From: Simiduia curdlanivorans
Lineage (GTDB): Bacteria > Pseudomonadota > Gammaproteobacteria > Pseudomonadales > Cellvibrionaceae
Direction of reading: 5' to 3'
Length of the DNA: 64,000 nucleotides
NCBI RefSeq assembly: GCF_030409605.1
Contig: NZ_JAUFQG010000004.1
Location: 248,001 to 312,000, forward strand
Below the pieces are notes generated by a model. It was not told where the DNA came from. It did not search any database and saw nothing but the letters and a program-made list of their open reading frames with translations. Numbering within the stretch: the stretch's first letter is position 1; each line of letters begins with the position of its first letter. Position numbers and translations under genes: made by a program. Of the stretch, positions 35,050 to 43,722 are shown one piece after another.

Positions 35050-35736
35050 TTAGGGCGTAATTTCCAGCGGCCAAACGAAGCGTGCACGCACCGGTTGACC
35101 GTCTTTTTGCGGTGCGCTGAATCGCGTCTGGCGCACTAGGCGTTGAATTTCACTGGCCAGTTCTGGGTAGGCATTTTCGACCACATCAATGAGTGTTACC
35201 TGCCCGGCCTCATCAATCATCACATCCAATTTGATCAATACTTGTCTAACACCGCGCCGGCTTAAGCTCTTCGGAAAATTAACCCGCAAGGGCGTTAGCA
35301 GCGATGGAAAACTATCCAAGTCATTTAACGCAAAGGCATCCCAATCGATGTCTAGGGACTGCCATTGGCTCGGTTGAGATTCAATCACCGGCTCAGCGGG
35401 CTTGGCAAAATCGAGACGCGGTTTAATTTCAATCATCGTTAGGCTGGGCCCGGCGCCCGGCACTTGCACCGACACACTGGCTTGCTGCACCGGCTGAACC
35501 ACCGAGGGCGGTGGCGGCGGTGGTGGCGGTGGTGGCGGAGGCGAGATCAACGCAATCTCGCGCACGCTAAGTTGTTCAGGTTGCGAAACCGACGCCCACT
35601 GGCCCAGCCAAAGCGTCAACAACCCCATGGCTAATAATGCGAGACTCAACAGCATGGCCTGACACTGCTGCGCCGACGGCCGCGCCCATTTGGTAAAATG
35701 GCGACTCGCGTTTGTGACTGCAGCGCTATTGATCAT
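35050..35736 (-). CDS. tonB: TonB-family energy transducer
   Basis: 228 residues. One membrane helix (about 30-50, MLLSLALLAMGLLTLWLG) is followed by an eleven-residue poly-Pro stretch and a short VQPVQQASVSVQVP linker. The C-terminal domain has LTPLRVNFPKSLSRRGVRQVLIKLDVMIDEAGQVTLIDVVE, a TonB/TolA C-terminal fold in which Y-P is replaced by F-P. It carries proton-motive energy to outer-membrane receptors. The start overlaps the exbD stop by 4 bp. Confidence 0.92.
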   Translation of the reverse strand: MINSAAVTNASRHFTKWARPSAQQCQAMLLSLALLAMGLLTLWLGQWASVSQPEQLSVREIALISPPPPPPPPPPPPSVVQPVQQASVSVQVPGAGPSLTMIEIKPRLDFAKPAEPVIESQPSQWQSLDIDWDAFALNDLDSFPSLLTPLRVNFPKSLSRRGVRQVLIKLDVMIDEAGQVTLIDVVENAYPELASEIQRLVRQTRFSAPQKDGQPVRARFVWPLEITP

Positions 35737-36140
35737 TGCACTCGCGCCGCCAAGTTAACGGTCTTGGCACCGGCGAGTTTAGCTTCGTCGATAACCTCGA
35801 GTAATAATTGCGTGGGAACGGTTTTGTCTGCCTGAATGACCACCGGGCTTGGCCTTCGACGCTGCAACTGTTCGATAGTGCCGCGCACGCCGGCAACGCC
35901 AATTTGACTACCGTCGTAAAAAACCTCGCCGGCATCAGTGATCGCCAACAAGATAACGGTTTGGTCCAGTTGCTGAGCAGAAATCGCTTGCGGTTTATCC
36001 ACTTCCACACCTGTCTCTTTTACAAACACCGTGGTGACGATAAAAAAGATCAGGAGAATAAACACCACATCCAACAGCGGCGACATATCAATGCCTTGGG
36101 TCTGCTGATGTTCGAGCCGGCGCTGTAATCGACTAGGCAA
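35733..36140 (-). CDS. exbD: ExbD-type biopolymer transport protein
   Basis: 135 residues. The N-terminal transmembrane helix has the essential Asp in DMSPLLDVVFILLIFFIVTTVFV, the hallmark of ExbD/TolR. The periplasmic part (VVIQADKTVPTQLLLEVIDEAKLAGAKTVNLAA) is the ExbD C-terminal fold. It works with the ExbB-like protein encoded 1 bp upstream to drive TonB. Confidence 0.95.
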   Translation of the reverse strand: MPSRLQRRLEHQQTQGIDMSPLLDVVFILLIFFIVTTVFVKETGVEVDKPQAISAQQLDQTVILLAITDAGEVFYDGSQIGVAGVRGTIEQLQRRRPSPVVIQADKTVPTQLLLEVIDEAKLAGAKTVNLAARVQ

Positions 36141-36141
36141 T

Positions 36142-36543
36142 TTATAGGGCCTCGGCTAGTTGACGTCGCTCGTCGTAAGATGCCCGCACATAGGCTAACA
36201 GCAACCAACCGGGCACAGCGCAGACTAAACCCAGCTGGGTTGTCAGTAGCGCCTCGGCAATGCCCCCACTCACCATTTCACTGCTGGCACCGTCGCTGGC
36301 AATACCGGCAAAACAACTTAATAAACCCATAATGGTGCCCAGCAAACCCAGCAAGGGCAGCGCGTTAACCAAGACCGCAGAAAACTCGTGCTCTAGCGTT
36401 TGAATCGACGGCTGATCGGATTCACGAGATAACGCGGCAGTACCACGGCGCTGTAAGAACGCCAACCACAATTGGTAGTAACACACCAACGCCAATAAAA
36501 CGATGACCCAACACAATCGACTTTGCAGCAGTTGATCGATCAT
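36142..36543 (-). CDS. exbB: ExbB-type proton channel protein (short form)
   Basis: 133 residues, shorter than classical ExbB (about 240), as is usual for TonB2-type ExbB2. Three hydrophobic segments are present; LPLLGLLGTIMGLLSCF and AEALLTTQLGLVCAVPGWLLLAYV are the conserved MotA/TolQ/ExbB pore helices. The start overlaps the TtpC-like stop by 4 bp. Confidence 0.92.
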   Translation of the reverse strand: MIDQLLQSRLCWVIVLLALVCYYQLWLAFLQRRGTAALSRESDQPSIQTLEHEFSAVLVNALPLLGLLGTIMGLLSCFAGIASDGASSEMVSGGIAEALLTTQLGLVCAVPGWLLLAYVRASYDERRQLAEAL

Positions 36544-37958
36544 AACGCCACCTCTTCTGAAACTTTTTTACGCGCAGGGGCCTTGACCTGCGGCGACGGC
36601 TCGCTCGCAATCATTTCCACATAGGGCTCGTCGCTCTTGCTCAATAAAATGGCAAAACTTTCAAGCTCGTTGTAGTAAGCCTTGGCGCGGCGGGATAGCA
36701 GCGCGTGCAACACCAGCGCCGGAATGGCAACAATCAAACCCAGCTCGGTGGTGATTAGCGCCTGCGCGATACCACCAGACACCACCTCCGGATCACCGGA
36801 GCCAAACAGGGTCATCATTTTAAAGGTTTCAATCATGCCGCTGACAGTGCCCAATAGACCCAGCAGCGGCGACACGGCAGCGGTGACGGCAATGGCGCCA
36901 ATCCAACGCTCGAGCGCGTGTTTATCATCTTGCAATTGCATGAACAATTCGTCGTCGCGCTGGCGTGGCGAGGTCGATTGCTGAGCAATAGCTAGTAGCG
37001 TTTTTTGCATGCCCGCCACTGTTGCGCTGCGCTCGGACACCACGCCGGCTAACAGCCCCGCTAAAGCGCCAGGGGTAAAACGCAACACCGGCGACAAGCG
37101 CCACAACTGCAACACTTTAATCAAGGCGATCGACAGTGCCAGCAAGCCAAACAACAAAATCGGCGCCGCCCACAATCCGCCCTTGCCAATGTGTTGCCAC
37201 ACACTTTCCGATTGCTGCTGTCGCACCAGCGCGCGATTGAGCGTTGGGTCAAACACCAAATCACCGCTCGCCGCACTGCGCAGACTTGCCATGCGCTCGC
37301 TATCGGCAGACGCCAGCAACATATCGCTTTGCAATTTCCCGCTCGCGCCCTGCGCCTTGCTGGCCAAGCCAATGCGCTGTACAGACTCGTCCCAATACCA
37401 GGTGATTGGCCCCACCGCCAAGCTGGATTTAGTCACTATTTTTCCGTCGCCCAGCACCAGCTGTGCGCTAGCCCAAGCTGGGGAAAAGCGCTGCCCTAGG
37501 TGTTGACTGCTCGCCACCACGGCGGCAATTTGATCGGCTATATCGGCATTGATTTTGTTGGCCGAGGCGTCGCCGTGATTTTGCAAAAATCGGCGCAGCA
37601 AACTTTGTTGATAATTGCGCTGCTGTTGCCAACTGTCTAAGCGCTGTTGCAGCTGGCCAATACTTAAGGTTTTTTCATCGGCGAGGCGACGGGCAACTGC
37701 GGTTTTTTCGCGCAGCGCCAGAACCTCGCGCTCGAGCAGAAATAATTGCTTGGCCAACTGCTCGCGCTCTTGGGTAACGCGGCGTTCGGTTGCCGTTAGA
37801 TTTTTTTGCGCCTCGGTAATACGCTTTAACAGCACCTGCTCTATGTCCGCGCTCGCCGCATACAGCGATGGCGCCGCAAGCATAAATACAGCGGCCAACA
37901 ATCCGGCTCGAATAGCTAACAAACAACGCGGCCCATGGCCAAGTTTTAAACCGATCAT
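36540..37958 (-). CDS. ttpC: TtpC-like MotA/TolQ/ExbB protein with periplasmic N-terminal domain
   Basis: 472 residues. Signal-like N-terminus, then a coiled-coil periplasmic region of about 230 residues (KRITEAQKNLTATERRVTQEREQLAKQLFLLEREVLAL), then three membrane helices with the ExbB signature SPLLGLLGTVSGMIETF and GIAQALITTELGLIVAIPALVLH. The size and order match TtpC, the fourth component needed by the Vibrio TonB2 complex. It overlaps DUF3450 and exbB by 4 bp each, so these proteins are translationally coupled. Confidence 0.9.
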   Translation of the reverse strand: MIGLKLGHGPRCLLAIRAGLLAAVFMLAAPSLYAASADIEQVLLKRITEAQKNLTATERRVTQEREQLAKQLFLLEREVLALREKTAVARRLADEKTLSIGQLQQRLDSWQQQRNYQQSLLRRFLQNHGDASANKINADIADQIAAVVASSQHLGQRFSPAWASAQLVLGDGKIVTKSSLAVGPITWYWDESVQRIGLASKAQGASGKLQSDMLLASADSERMASLRSAASGDLVFDPTLNRALVRQQQSESVWQHIGKGGLWAAPILLFGLLALSIALIKVLQLWRLSPVLRFTPGALAGLLAGVVSERSATVAGMQKTLLAIAQQSTSPRQRDDELFMQLQDDKHALERWIGAIAVTAAVSPLLGLLGTVSGMIETFKMMTLFGSGDPEVVSGGIAQALITTELGLIVAIPALVLHALLSRRAKAYYNELESFAILLSKSDEPYVEMIASEPSPQVKAPARKKVSEEVAL

Positions 37959-38788
37959 GGCTGAACTTCCCGCGTGGATTCTTGCCCGCCAGTGGGTATA
38001 TCCACACTCACCAGGCGCATGGGCAAGCGCACAAATTCCGCCTGTTCGCGCCGCTCAAACATGGCAATGGCGCGGCTGATTTCGCGGCTACTGACTTGCT
38101 CATCTGGCCGCCAAACCCAGGCCTCATCCAGCGCCTGCCCCCAACCCCGGTACTGGCCGTCGGCGCTAACAAACCAGGCCGCGCCAACGCCTAAATACAA
38201 CTGTTTCACCAGCAGCTCGCCAACATCCGGCAAGCTGACTAGGCCCTCTTGAACGGTGATTCGAGCGTCGAATTCCGCAAGCCGCGACAACTGCGCTAGT
38301 GCGCTTTGCAATTGTTGCGACGCCTCGGGCTGTTCGCTTGGCGCGCTCTGCTCGGTCAACCATTGCTCGGCCAAGGGCGGCGGCAAGAGCGGCGCCAAGG
38401 CTGCCGTTCGCGCCAGCAACAATTCCAGATGTTGGTTCAATACCTGCTGCTGTTGTTCCAGCTCGGCCTGTTCGGCCAAGAGTTGCGCTCGCTTCGCCTC
38501 CACGCCTTGCTGGCTATCGCTGCTCGATTGCAGCATGGCTTGCAGCTGCAGCTTTTCCGCCGCGAGCAAGCCCAGGCGCTGTTCGAGCAGGGGCTTTTGC
38601 GCTTGCCAATCGGTATTCAGGCGCACCCTTTGCGCCTCGCTATCCAACCAGCGCTGGGTCAACCGATCGACCATTTCTGGGGTCTGCGCCTGTACTGACG
38701 CCACACCCAAAATTAGGTTGGAAAGCAAGGCAAGTGGCAAAGCCGCAGCGCCAAGCTGCGCACTTATGCCGCGTAATGGGTTTATCAA
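37955..38788 (-). CDS. DUF3450 periplasmic coiled-coil protein
   Basis: 277 residues with a signal peptide (LALLSNLILGVASVQA). The first half is a coiled coil (QLQAMLQSSSDSQQGVEAKRAQLLAEQAELEQQQQVLNQ) and the second half a compact domain with QLYLGVGAAWFVSADGQYRGWG, the DUF3450 signature. In Vibrio a DUF3450 gene heads the TonB2 operon just as here. Its role is unknown. First gene of the cluster; a Fur-box-covered promoter lies about 90 bp upstream. Confidence 0.88.
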   Translation of the reverse strand: MINPLRGISAQLGAAALPLALLSNLILGVASVQAQTPEMVDRLTQRWLDSEAQRVRLNTDWQAQKPLLEQRLGLLAAEKLQLQAMLQSSSDSQQGVEAKRAQLLAEQAELEQQQQVLNQHLELLLARTAALAPLLPPPLAEQWLTEQSAPSEQPEASQQLQSALAQLSRLAEFDARITVQEGLVSLPDVGELLVKQLYLGVGAAWFVSADGQYRGWGQALDEAWVWRPDEQVSSREISRAIAMFERREQAEFVRLPMRLVSVDIPTGGQESTREVQP

Positions 38789-38879
38789 AGGAGACCACCT
38801 CGTTGCTTTGGAGCATTTGCACTATGGCCTAGCCGAGTTCAACCCCGAACCCAGCTAGGCCCACATTTTCTAGCCGGCG

Positions 38880-38908
38880 ATTATGGCAAAGCCAAAACTG
38901 AATGTAAA
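38880..38908 (-). promoter_or_regulatory. Promoter of the TonB2-type operon
   Basis: On the minus strand TTTACA (38903-38908) and CATAAT (38880-38885) are separated by exactly 17 bp. The -35 is overlapped by the left edge of the Fur-box-like sequence. Confidence 0.6.
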
Positions 38909-38923
38909 TGATAATAATTTGCA
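38905..38923. promoter_or_regulatory. Fur-box-like site between divergent iron genes
   Basis: The core TGATAATAATTTGCA (38909-38923) matches the 7-1-7 Fur consensus TGATAATnATTATCA at all but two positions. It lies between the DUF3450/TonB operon and the siderophore receptor gene and overlaps a -35 element on each side, so iron-loaded Fur would repress both. Confidence 0.75.
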
Positions 38924-38946
38924 TTAGCGTTGATCTTTGGTAAGAT
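38918..38946 (+). promoter_or_regulatory. Promoter of the siderophore receptor gene
   Basis: TTTGCA (38918-38923) and TAAGAT (38941-38946) with a 17-bp spacer; the -35 lies inside the Fur-box-like site. Transcription would start about 90 bp before the receptor ATG. Confidence 0.6.
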
Positions 38947-39043
38947 GCCCGCCCTCGGTCACTAGCTACCCAGAAAAACAGAGCCAGCGGATTCATTGAA
39001 GCGAGCCGAACCTACATCACTCGATTAAATAAGGATTTACACT

Positions 39044-41263
39044 ATGCAAACCGAAGCAAACACGTTAAGGGGATTCGGCCGCAGCGCACTGACGCTGGCA
39101 ATTGCAACCACATTACCCATGACCAGCGCGTTGGCGGCAGAGGTAAAAGAATTGCCCACCGCTCAAGTCAGCGCCCAAACCGAAGACAGTTATAAAGTCG
39201 ACGAGTCCAGCTCAGATAAATACACCCAACCATTACTCGACACCGCCAAAACCATTTCGGTAATTCCCCAATCGGTGATGAAAGATCGCAATGTGGATAG
39301 CCTGCGCGATGCCCTGCGCAACGTGCCCGGCATCTCGCTGGCGGCCGGTGAAGGCGGCACTCCCACCGGCGACCAAATGTCGATTCGCGGCTTTAGCGCC
39401 AATAACAACATCACTATTGACGGCGTGCGCGACATTGCCGGCTACACCCGCGACACCTATAACGTCGAAGCCGTTGAAGTGGCGAAGGGCCCAGGCTCGG
39501 CCGTCTATGGCCGCGGCTCGGCCGGTGGCAGCATTAACCTGCAAACCAAAACTGCGAAACTGGAAGACTTTACCGACATTAATTTACGGCTCGGCAATGC
39601 CAGCGATTACCGCGCCCAAGTGGATAGCAACATCGCATTGGGCGAAACCACTGCCTTGCGCGTCAACGCACTCACCAGCGACGGCGAAGTGGCCGGCCGC
39701 GATTACGTCGAAAATGCCAGCGATGCCGTGGCTTTATCCTTCGCCACCGGTATTGGTACCGACTCGCGTTTTAGCGTTAATGCCGATTACATGCAGCAAG
39801 ACAACATTCCCGACTACGGCATACCCTGGATTAGCAACAGCGCCACTTCAGATCCAGTAGCCGAACTCGCACCCTACGAGGGCGAGGCACCGCCAGTAAA
39901 TTTCAGCAATTTCTATGGCAATCTTTACCGCGACTTTGAAGACATCAACACCCAGTCGCTGACGGTAAAATACGAAAAAGATTTATCCGACAACACCAGC
40001 CTGCGCGCCGTCGCCCGCACCGGCTCGGTAGAGCGGCAGTCCGTCGTCTCGGCGCCGCGCTTTATCGACCTAACAACCAGCACCGACGTGCGTCTCAGCG
40101 ATGAAAAAACCCGCGACACAAAAGATTCACTCAATGTAGTGCAGCTCGATTTATTAGGCAGCTATCAAACCGGGTCGCTAAAACACGACATAGTCGCCGG
40201 CGTTGAAATAGCCAACGAAAAGTTTCAGCGCTGGAATTATGCCGATGTGGTCGACGATAATTTAGATAGCACACCAGAACTGGTGGACCTCTATAATCCA
40301 GATGCACGCGTCGCCTACACCGGCCGCTACGCGCGCACCACAAAAGATCAGCAGGCCACCGGCGACACTAAAGCCATTTACCTGTTTGATACGGTGACCC
40401 TCAACCCAGAGTGGCAAGTATCGGCGGGCCTGCGTTACGACCGATTCGAAACGGAATATTTCTATCAACTGGACGACGTCAGCGAGCCACAGGTAAAACT
40501 CGAAACCAACGATGAAACCCTGAGCTGGAATTTCGGCGTGGTTTACAAGCCGGCGGAAAACGGCAGCATCTACTTCGGCGCAGGCAACTCATTTACCCCC
40601 TCGGCAGAAGATCTCACCGCCTCTAGCAACGGTAACGCCGCCAACCTCGACCCAGAAGAAACTCTGAGTTACGAACTGGGCACCAAGTGGGAGCTGATCG
40701 ACGGCCGGCTCTTTACCAGCGCGGCCATTTTCCGCACCGAAAAAACCAACGCTTTGTCTGATGCCGAAGACGGTATGTTTGACGACGATGACGGTCGCTT
40801 CGATACGCTCGATGGCAAACAACGCGTGGATGGTTTGGAGCTAAGTGCGGCAGGGCAAATTACCGAACAACTGTCTATCACCGCCGCCTACACCTATCAA
40901 CAGAGTGAAGTGGTAGAAGCCACCGGCGACGACGCATCGCAAATCGGCAACGAGCTGCCCAGAACACCAGAGCACTCCTATAGCTTATGGGGCCGCTATG
41001 ATATCAGCGACGCACTCGCCGTCGGTTTGGGCGCGCAATACATGGGCCAGCGCTACAACAGCTCCGTGCCAGAGAGTCGCGAAATTGCCGACAGCTATTT
41101 AATCTTCGACATGATGCTGTCTTACCAAATCAGTAATCAGTGGGGCGTGCAACTAAACGGCTCTAATTTGACCGACGAAGCCTACATAGATCAACTCGGT
41201 GGCGGACACTTCATTCCCGGCGAAGGACGCTACTTATCGCTCTCTACTAGCTATACCTTTTAA
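39044..41263 (+). CDS. TonB-dependent catecholate siderophore receptor (Fiu-like)
   Basis: 739 residues with a signal peptide ending LPMTSALAA. The plug contains a TonB-box-like start, then DTAKTISVIPQSVMKDRNVDSLRDALRNVPGISLAAGEGGTPTGDQMSIRGFSANNNITIDGVRD and GPGSAVYGRGSAGGSINL, typical of the siderophore receptor subfamily. The barrel ends in Phe (SLSTSYTF). The downstream gene is a PiuC/YbiX-like hydroxylase, the same pairing as fiu-ybiX and piuA-piuC, which supports a catecholate (dihydroxybenzoate-type) ligand. Transcribed from a Fur-covered promoter. Confidence 0.93.
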   Translation: MQTEANTLRGFGRSALTLAIATTLPMTSALAAEVKELPTAQVSAQTEDSYKVDESSSDKYTQPLLDTAKTISVIPQSVMKDRNVDSLRDALRNVPGISLAAGEGGTPTGDQMSIRGFSANNNITIDGVRDIAGYTRDTYNVEAVEVAKGPGSAVYGRGSAGGSINLQTKTAKLEDFTDINLRLGNASDYRAQVDSNIALGETTALRVNALTSDGEVAGRDYVENASDAVALSFATGIGTDSRFSVNADYMQQDNIPDYGIPWISNSATSDPVAELAPYEGEAPPVNFSNFYGNLYRDFEDINTQSLTVKYEKDLSDNTSLRAVARTGSVERQSVVSAPRFIDLTTSTDVRLSDEKTRDTKDSLNVVQLDLLGSYQTGSLKHDIVAGVEIANEKFQRWNYADVVDDNLDSTPELVDLYNPDARVAYTGRYARTTKDQQATGDTKAIYLFDTVTLNPEWQVSAGLRYDRFETEYFYQLDDVSEPQVKLETNDETLSWNFGVVYKPAENGSIYFGAGNSFTPSAEDLTASSNGNAANLDPEETLSYELGTKWELIDGRLFTSAAIFRTEKTNALSDAEDGMFDDDDGRFDTLDGKQRVDGLELSAAGQITEQLSITAAYTYQQSEVVEATGDDASQIGNELPRTPEHSYSLWGRYDISDALAVGLGAQYMGQRYNSSVPESREIADSYLIFDMMLSYQISNQWGVQLNGSNLTDEAYIDQLGGGHFIPGEGRYLSLSTSYTF

Positions 41264-41285
41264 TCGAGCTCAGTAACATCGAGCA

Positions 41286-41325
41286 CTGAATACCGGTAAG
41301 CCGTTAGGCGGTTGCCGGTATTCAG
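41286..41325. terminator. Strong hairpin between the receptor and hydroxylase genes
   Basis: CTGAATACCGG (41286-41296) pairs exactly with CCGGTATTCAG (41315-41325), and an inner GCC-GTTA-GGC stem-loop lies inside. No T-run follows. It may attenuate, process or stabilise the receptor mRNA. Confidence 0.5.
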
Positions 41326-41472
41326 CTCAAATATTGAAACTGTGATTCAAATCAGCTTTCGACTCAGTTTTCCAAAACCGTTTGTCGATGCTGTTTGTCG
41401 AAATGATTGTCAAAACAGTTCCATCGGCCGGCTCAGCTCGGCCTTTTTCATGTATATGCGGAGATACTTGGC

Positions 41473-42153
41473 GTGCTTATTACTATCAAAAATGTCCTCA
41501 GCAAGGCCCAGGTAGCCGCGGCGCGAAAAATGTTGCTCGACGCCGACTGGACCGACGGCAATGTTACCGCCGGTTATCAAAGTGCCAAAGCCAAACAGAA
41601 CTTACAGCTGCCAGAAAATTCAGCCACAGCGCGCGAGCTGGGCGATGTTATTCTAGCCGCATTAGCACAAAGCAATCGATTTATGTCCGCCGCACTGCCA
41701 TTAAAAATATTTCCACCGCTGTTTAATTGCTACCAAGGCGGGCAAAGCTTTGGCACCCATGTGGATAACGCCATTCGCCAAGTGCCGGGCACGCCGGTCA
41801 AAGTGCGCACGGATATTTCCATGACTTTATTTTTATCAGAACCCGAGGAATACGATGGCGGCGAGCTCACCATCGAAGACACTTACGGCACCCATAGCGT
41901 CAAACTTGGCGCCGGCGACATGGTGCTCTACCCGTCCACAAGCCTGCACCGCGTCACACCCGTCACCCGCGGCCGACGCTTAGCGTCTTTCTTTTGGTTA
42001 CAGAGCATGATCAGTAGCGATGAAAAACGGGCACTGTTATTTGATATGGATATGGCCATACAAAGCCTGCGCGAAAGCCTAGATGACAGCCAGGAAATTG
42101 TGCAATTAACGGGTGTCTACCACAATTTGATTCGCCAATGGGCACAGACCTAA
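41473..42153 (+). CDS. piuC: PKHD-type hydroxylase, PiuC/YbiX-like
   Basis: Start set at the GTG at 41473 (VLITIKNVLSKAQVAAAR), with GGAG nine bases upstream. This gives 226 residues, the family length (YbiX about 225), while the longer frame has 22 extra unrelated residues. Fe(II) ligands of the 2-oxoglutarate dioxygenase fold are HVD (His96, Asp98) and His159 in SLHRVTPV, with the 2-oxoglutarate-binding Arg in VTRGRRLASFFW. In other bacteria this gene pairs with catecholate receptors, but the natural substrate is still unsettled. Confidence 0.93.
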   Translation: MLITIKNVLSKAQVAAARKMLLDADWTDGNVTAGYQSAKAKQNLQLPENSATARELGDVILAALAQSNRFMSAALPLKIFPPLFNCYQGGQSFGTHVDNAIRQVPGTPVKVRTDISMTLFLSEPEEYDGGELTIEDTYGTHSVKLGAGDMVLYPSTSLHRVTPVTRGRRLASFFWLQSMISSDEKRALLFDMDMAIQSLRESLDDSQEIVQLTGVYHNLIRQWAQT

Positions 42154-42623
42154 GATGCGTAAACTTGGTGCAAGGTAGAAAATCCAGGCGAAAAATTAAC
42201 AGCTTAAGAGGTTATGTAAACGCGAATAAACCAGATCCCCTAAAAAAACCAAATACCTAGCCACGCTATAGGTGGCGGTGTCAGCAGCCATTTGCATTAG
42301 CGCAATAACACTTCAAGAAGCAGGCGAAGCCCCTTGATAGAGGCGCCAATTACCGGCAGCATATCTTTAAAGACAGCCTGTAAAAGCAGAAAAAAAATAT
42401 CCGAAACTAGGAAATTAGCAGAATGCGAAAGCAGCCTCAACTGCCAGAGCATTAGATATAGCCGCAGAAAAATTCGTAAAATAGAAGCAGGAAAACAAGC
42501 AACAATGAATGTTTTAGCAAGAGTATTCTAGGATTATCTTTCCGTTATTTTTATAATGTTAACGCACACCCAAAAGAATATGAGCTTTAAAAATTAGATT
42601 TAAGAAGCGATAAAACCAAAGCG
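42154..42623. other. AT-rich gap without a convincing gene
   Basis: 470 bp. A 65-codon plus-strand frame (42334-42531) begins with a TTG and has a Lys/Arg/Ser-rich composition without family character or ribosome site, so it was not called. A weak GCCAC/GTGGC hairpin lies near 42262-42278. Confidence 0.4.
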
Positions 42624-43577
42624 CTATCCAACCAACGCCGGCCACTCTTCCGCCCAGGTACAATGGCTGCTTTCACCTCGTTCAGCAAGCTTTTCAGTTA
42701 AAAAATCAATAAATACTCGAACTTTTTTCGGTAAATACTCGCGCTTTGGATAGATAGCGAATACGCCATTGTCTGGCTGAGGTGGTCGATAATATGGATA
42801 CAGCGACACCAACTCACCGCAATCCAAGCCTTTCTTCGCAAGAAAATGTGGCAACTGCGCAAAGCCTAAACCATCGGTGCACATATAAGCCATGGTTTCA
42901 CCGTCGTCGGTAATATAGCGGCGCTCTAAATCAACAAATTGGTACTCGCCTTTTTTATCGGGTAAAAATATTGGCTGGAGCTGCTGACTTTGCTTAATTC
43001 GAAAGCCAATCCAGCTATGCGTCTTAAAGTCTTCGCTGCAGCTCGGCATACCATAGGCACTAAGATAAATTGGCGAAACACAGGTAAGAAAATCCATTGG
43101 GCTCAAACGACGCGCGACTAAACGACTGTCCTTTATGAAGCCGGTACGCAGAGCAATATCAACATTATTTTCAACAATATCAACGTGCAAATCATTAACT
43201 TCAAGCTCAAGTTTAATGTCTGGGTAGCATTGACAAAACTCATTTAACAGAGGCTGTAAATATAAGTGTGCATAACAAACTGCCGAACTAATGCGCAAAA
43301 TGCCACTGGGCGAATCATTCAGCTGCTTCAACTCGTTTTCACAAGAGGATAGATCCTGCATCGCTTTGCGCACCGTGCGGGCGTAGCGCTCACCCGCCGT
43401 GGTGATACGCAGCTGGCGAGTCGAGCGCTGAAATAGCGTCAGCCCAAGCTCCACCTCTAAACGACTCACAGCCTTGCTCACGGTAGATGGGTCACTACCG
43501 CATAAACGAGCGGCCGCTGAAAAGCTGCCGCCATCACAGGTTGCTAGAAATATTTCTAAAGTACGCAACTTATCCAC
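42624..43577 (-). CDS. LysR-family transcriptional regulator
   Basis: 317 residues from a GTG start preceded by a GGGAG-type ribosome site. The N-terminal helix-turn-helix is classic: MDKLRTLEIFLATCDGGSFSAAARLCGSDPSTVSKAVSRLEVELGLTLFQRSTRQLRIT. The substrate domain includes SGILRISSAVCYAHLYLQPLLNEF and DVDIALRTG. It is divergent from an MFS transporter, and a perfect palindrome with T-N11-A spacing lies between them, so it most likely controls the transporter and itself. The effector is unknown. Confidence 0.95.
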   Translation of the reverse strand: MDKLRTLEIFLATCDGGSFSAAARLCGSDPSTVSKAVSRLEVELGLTLFQRSTRQLRITTAGERYARTVRKAMQDLSSCENELKQLNDSPSGILRISSAVCYAHLYLQPLLNEFCQCYPDIKLELEVNDLHVDIVENNVDIALRTGFIKDSRLVARRLSPMDFLTCVSPIYLSAYGMPSCSEDFKTHSWIGFRIKQSQQLQPIFLPDKKGEYQFVDLERRYITDDGETMAYMCTDGLGFAQLPHFLAKKGLDCGELVSLYPYYRPPQPDNGVFAIYPKREYLPKKVRVFIDFLTEKLAERGESSHCTWAEEWPALVG

Positions 43578-43639
43578 AACTCCCTCTCCCTTGCACTGCC
43601 TAGCTGGCTACATAACCGCAAATATAACAAGAAAGATAC

Positions 43640-43654
43640 ATGAATAATATTCAT
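43640..43654. promoter_or_regulatory. LysR-type operator (T-N11-A palindrome)
   Basis: ATGAATAATATTCAT is a perfect 7-1-7 palindrome. Inside it T43641 and A43653 are 11 bases apart, as in the LysR-type box. It sits 63 bp before the LysR start and about 70-95 bp before the MFS start. Confidence 0.7.
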
Positions 43655-43722
43655 GACTATTTGGTAAATAGCTCTATTTTTCCGATCTAGGCCGAGCAAT
43701 AACATAGCGTTTTCACTAGACG

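Noticed and set aside
42334..42531. 65-codon Lys/Arg-rich frame after piuC
   Set aside because: TTG start, no ribosome site, no similarity; AT-rich intergenic composition explains the Lys content.
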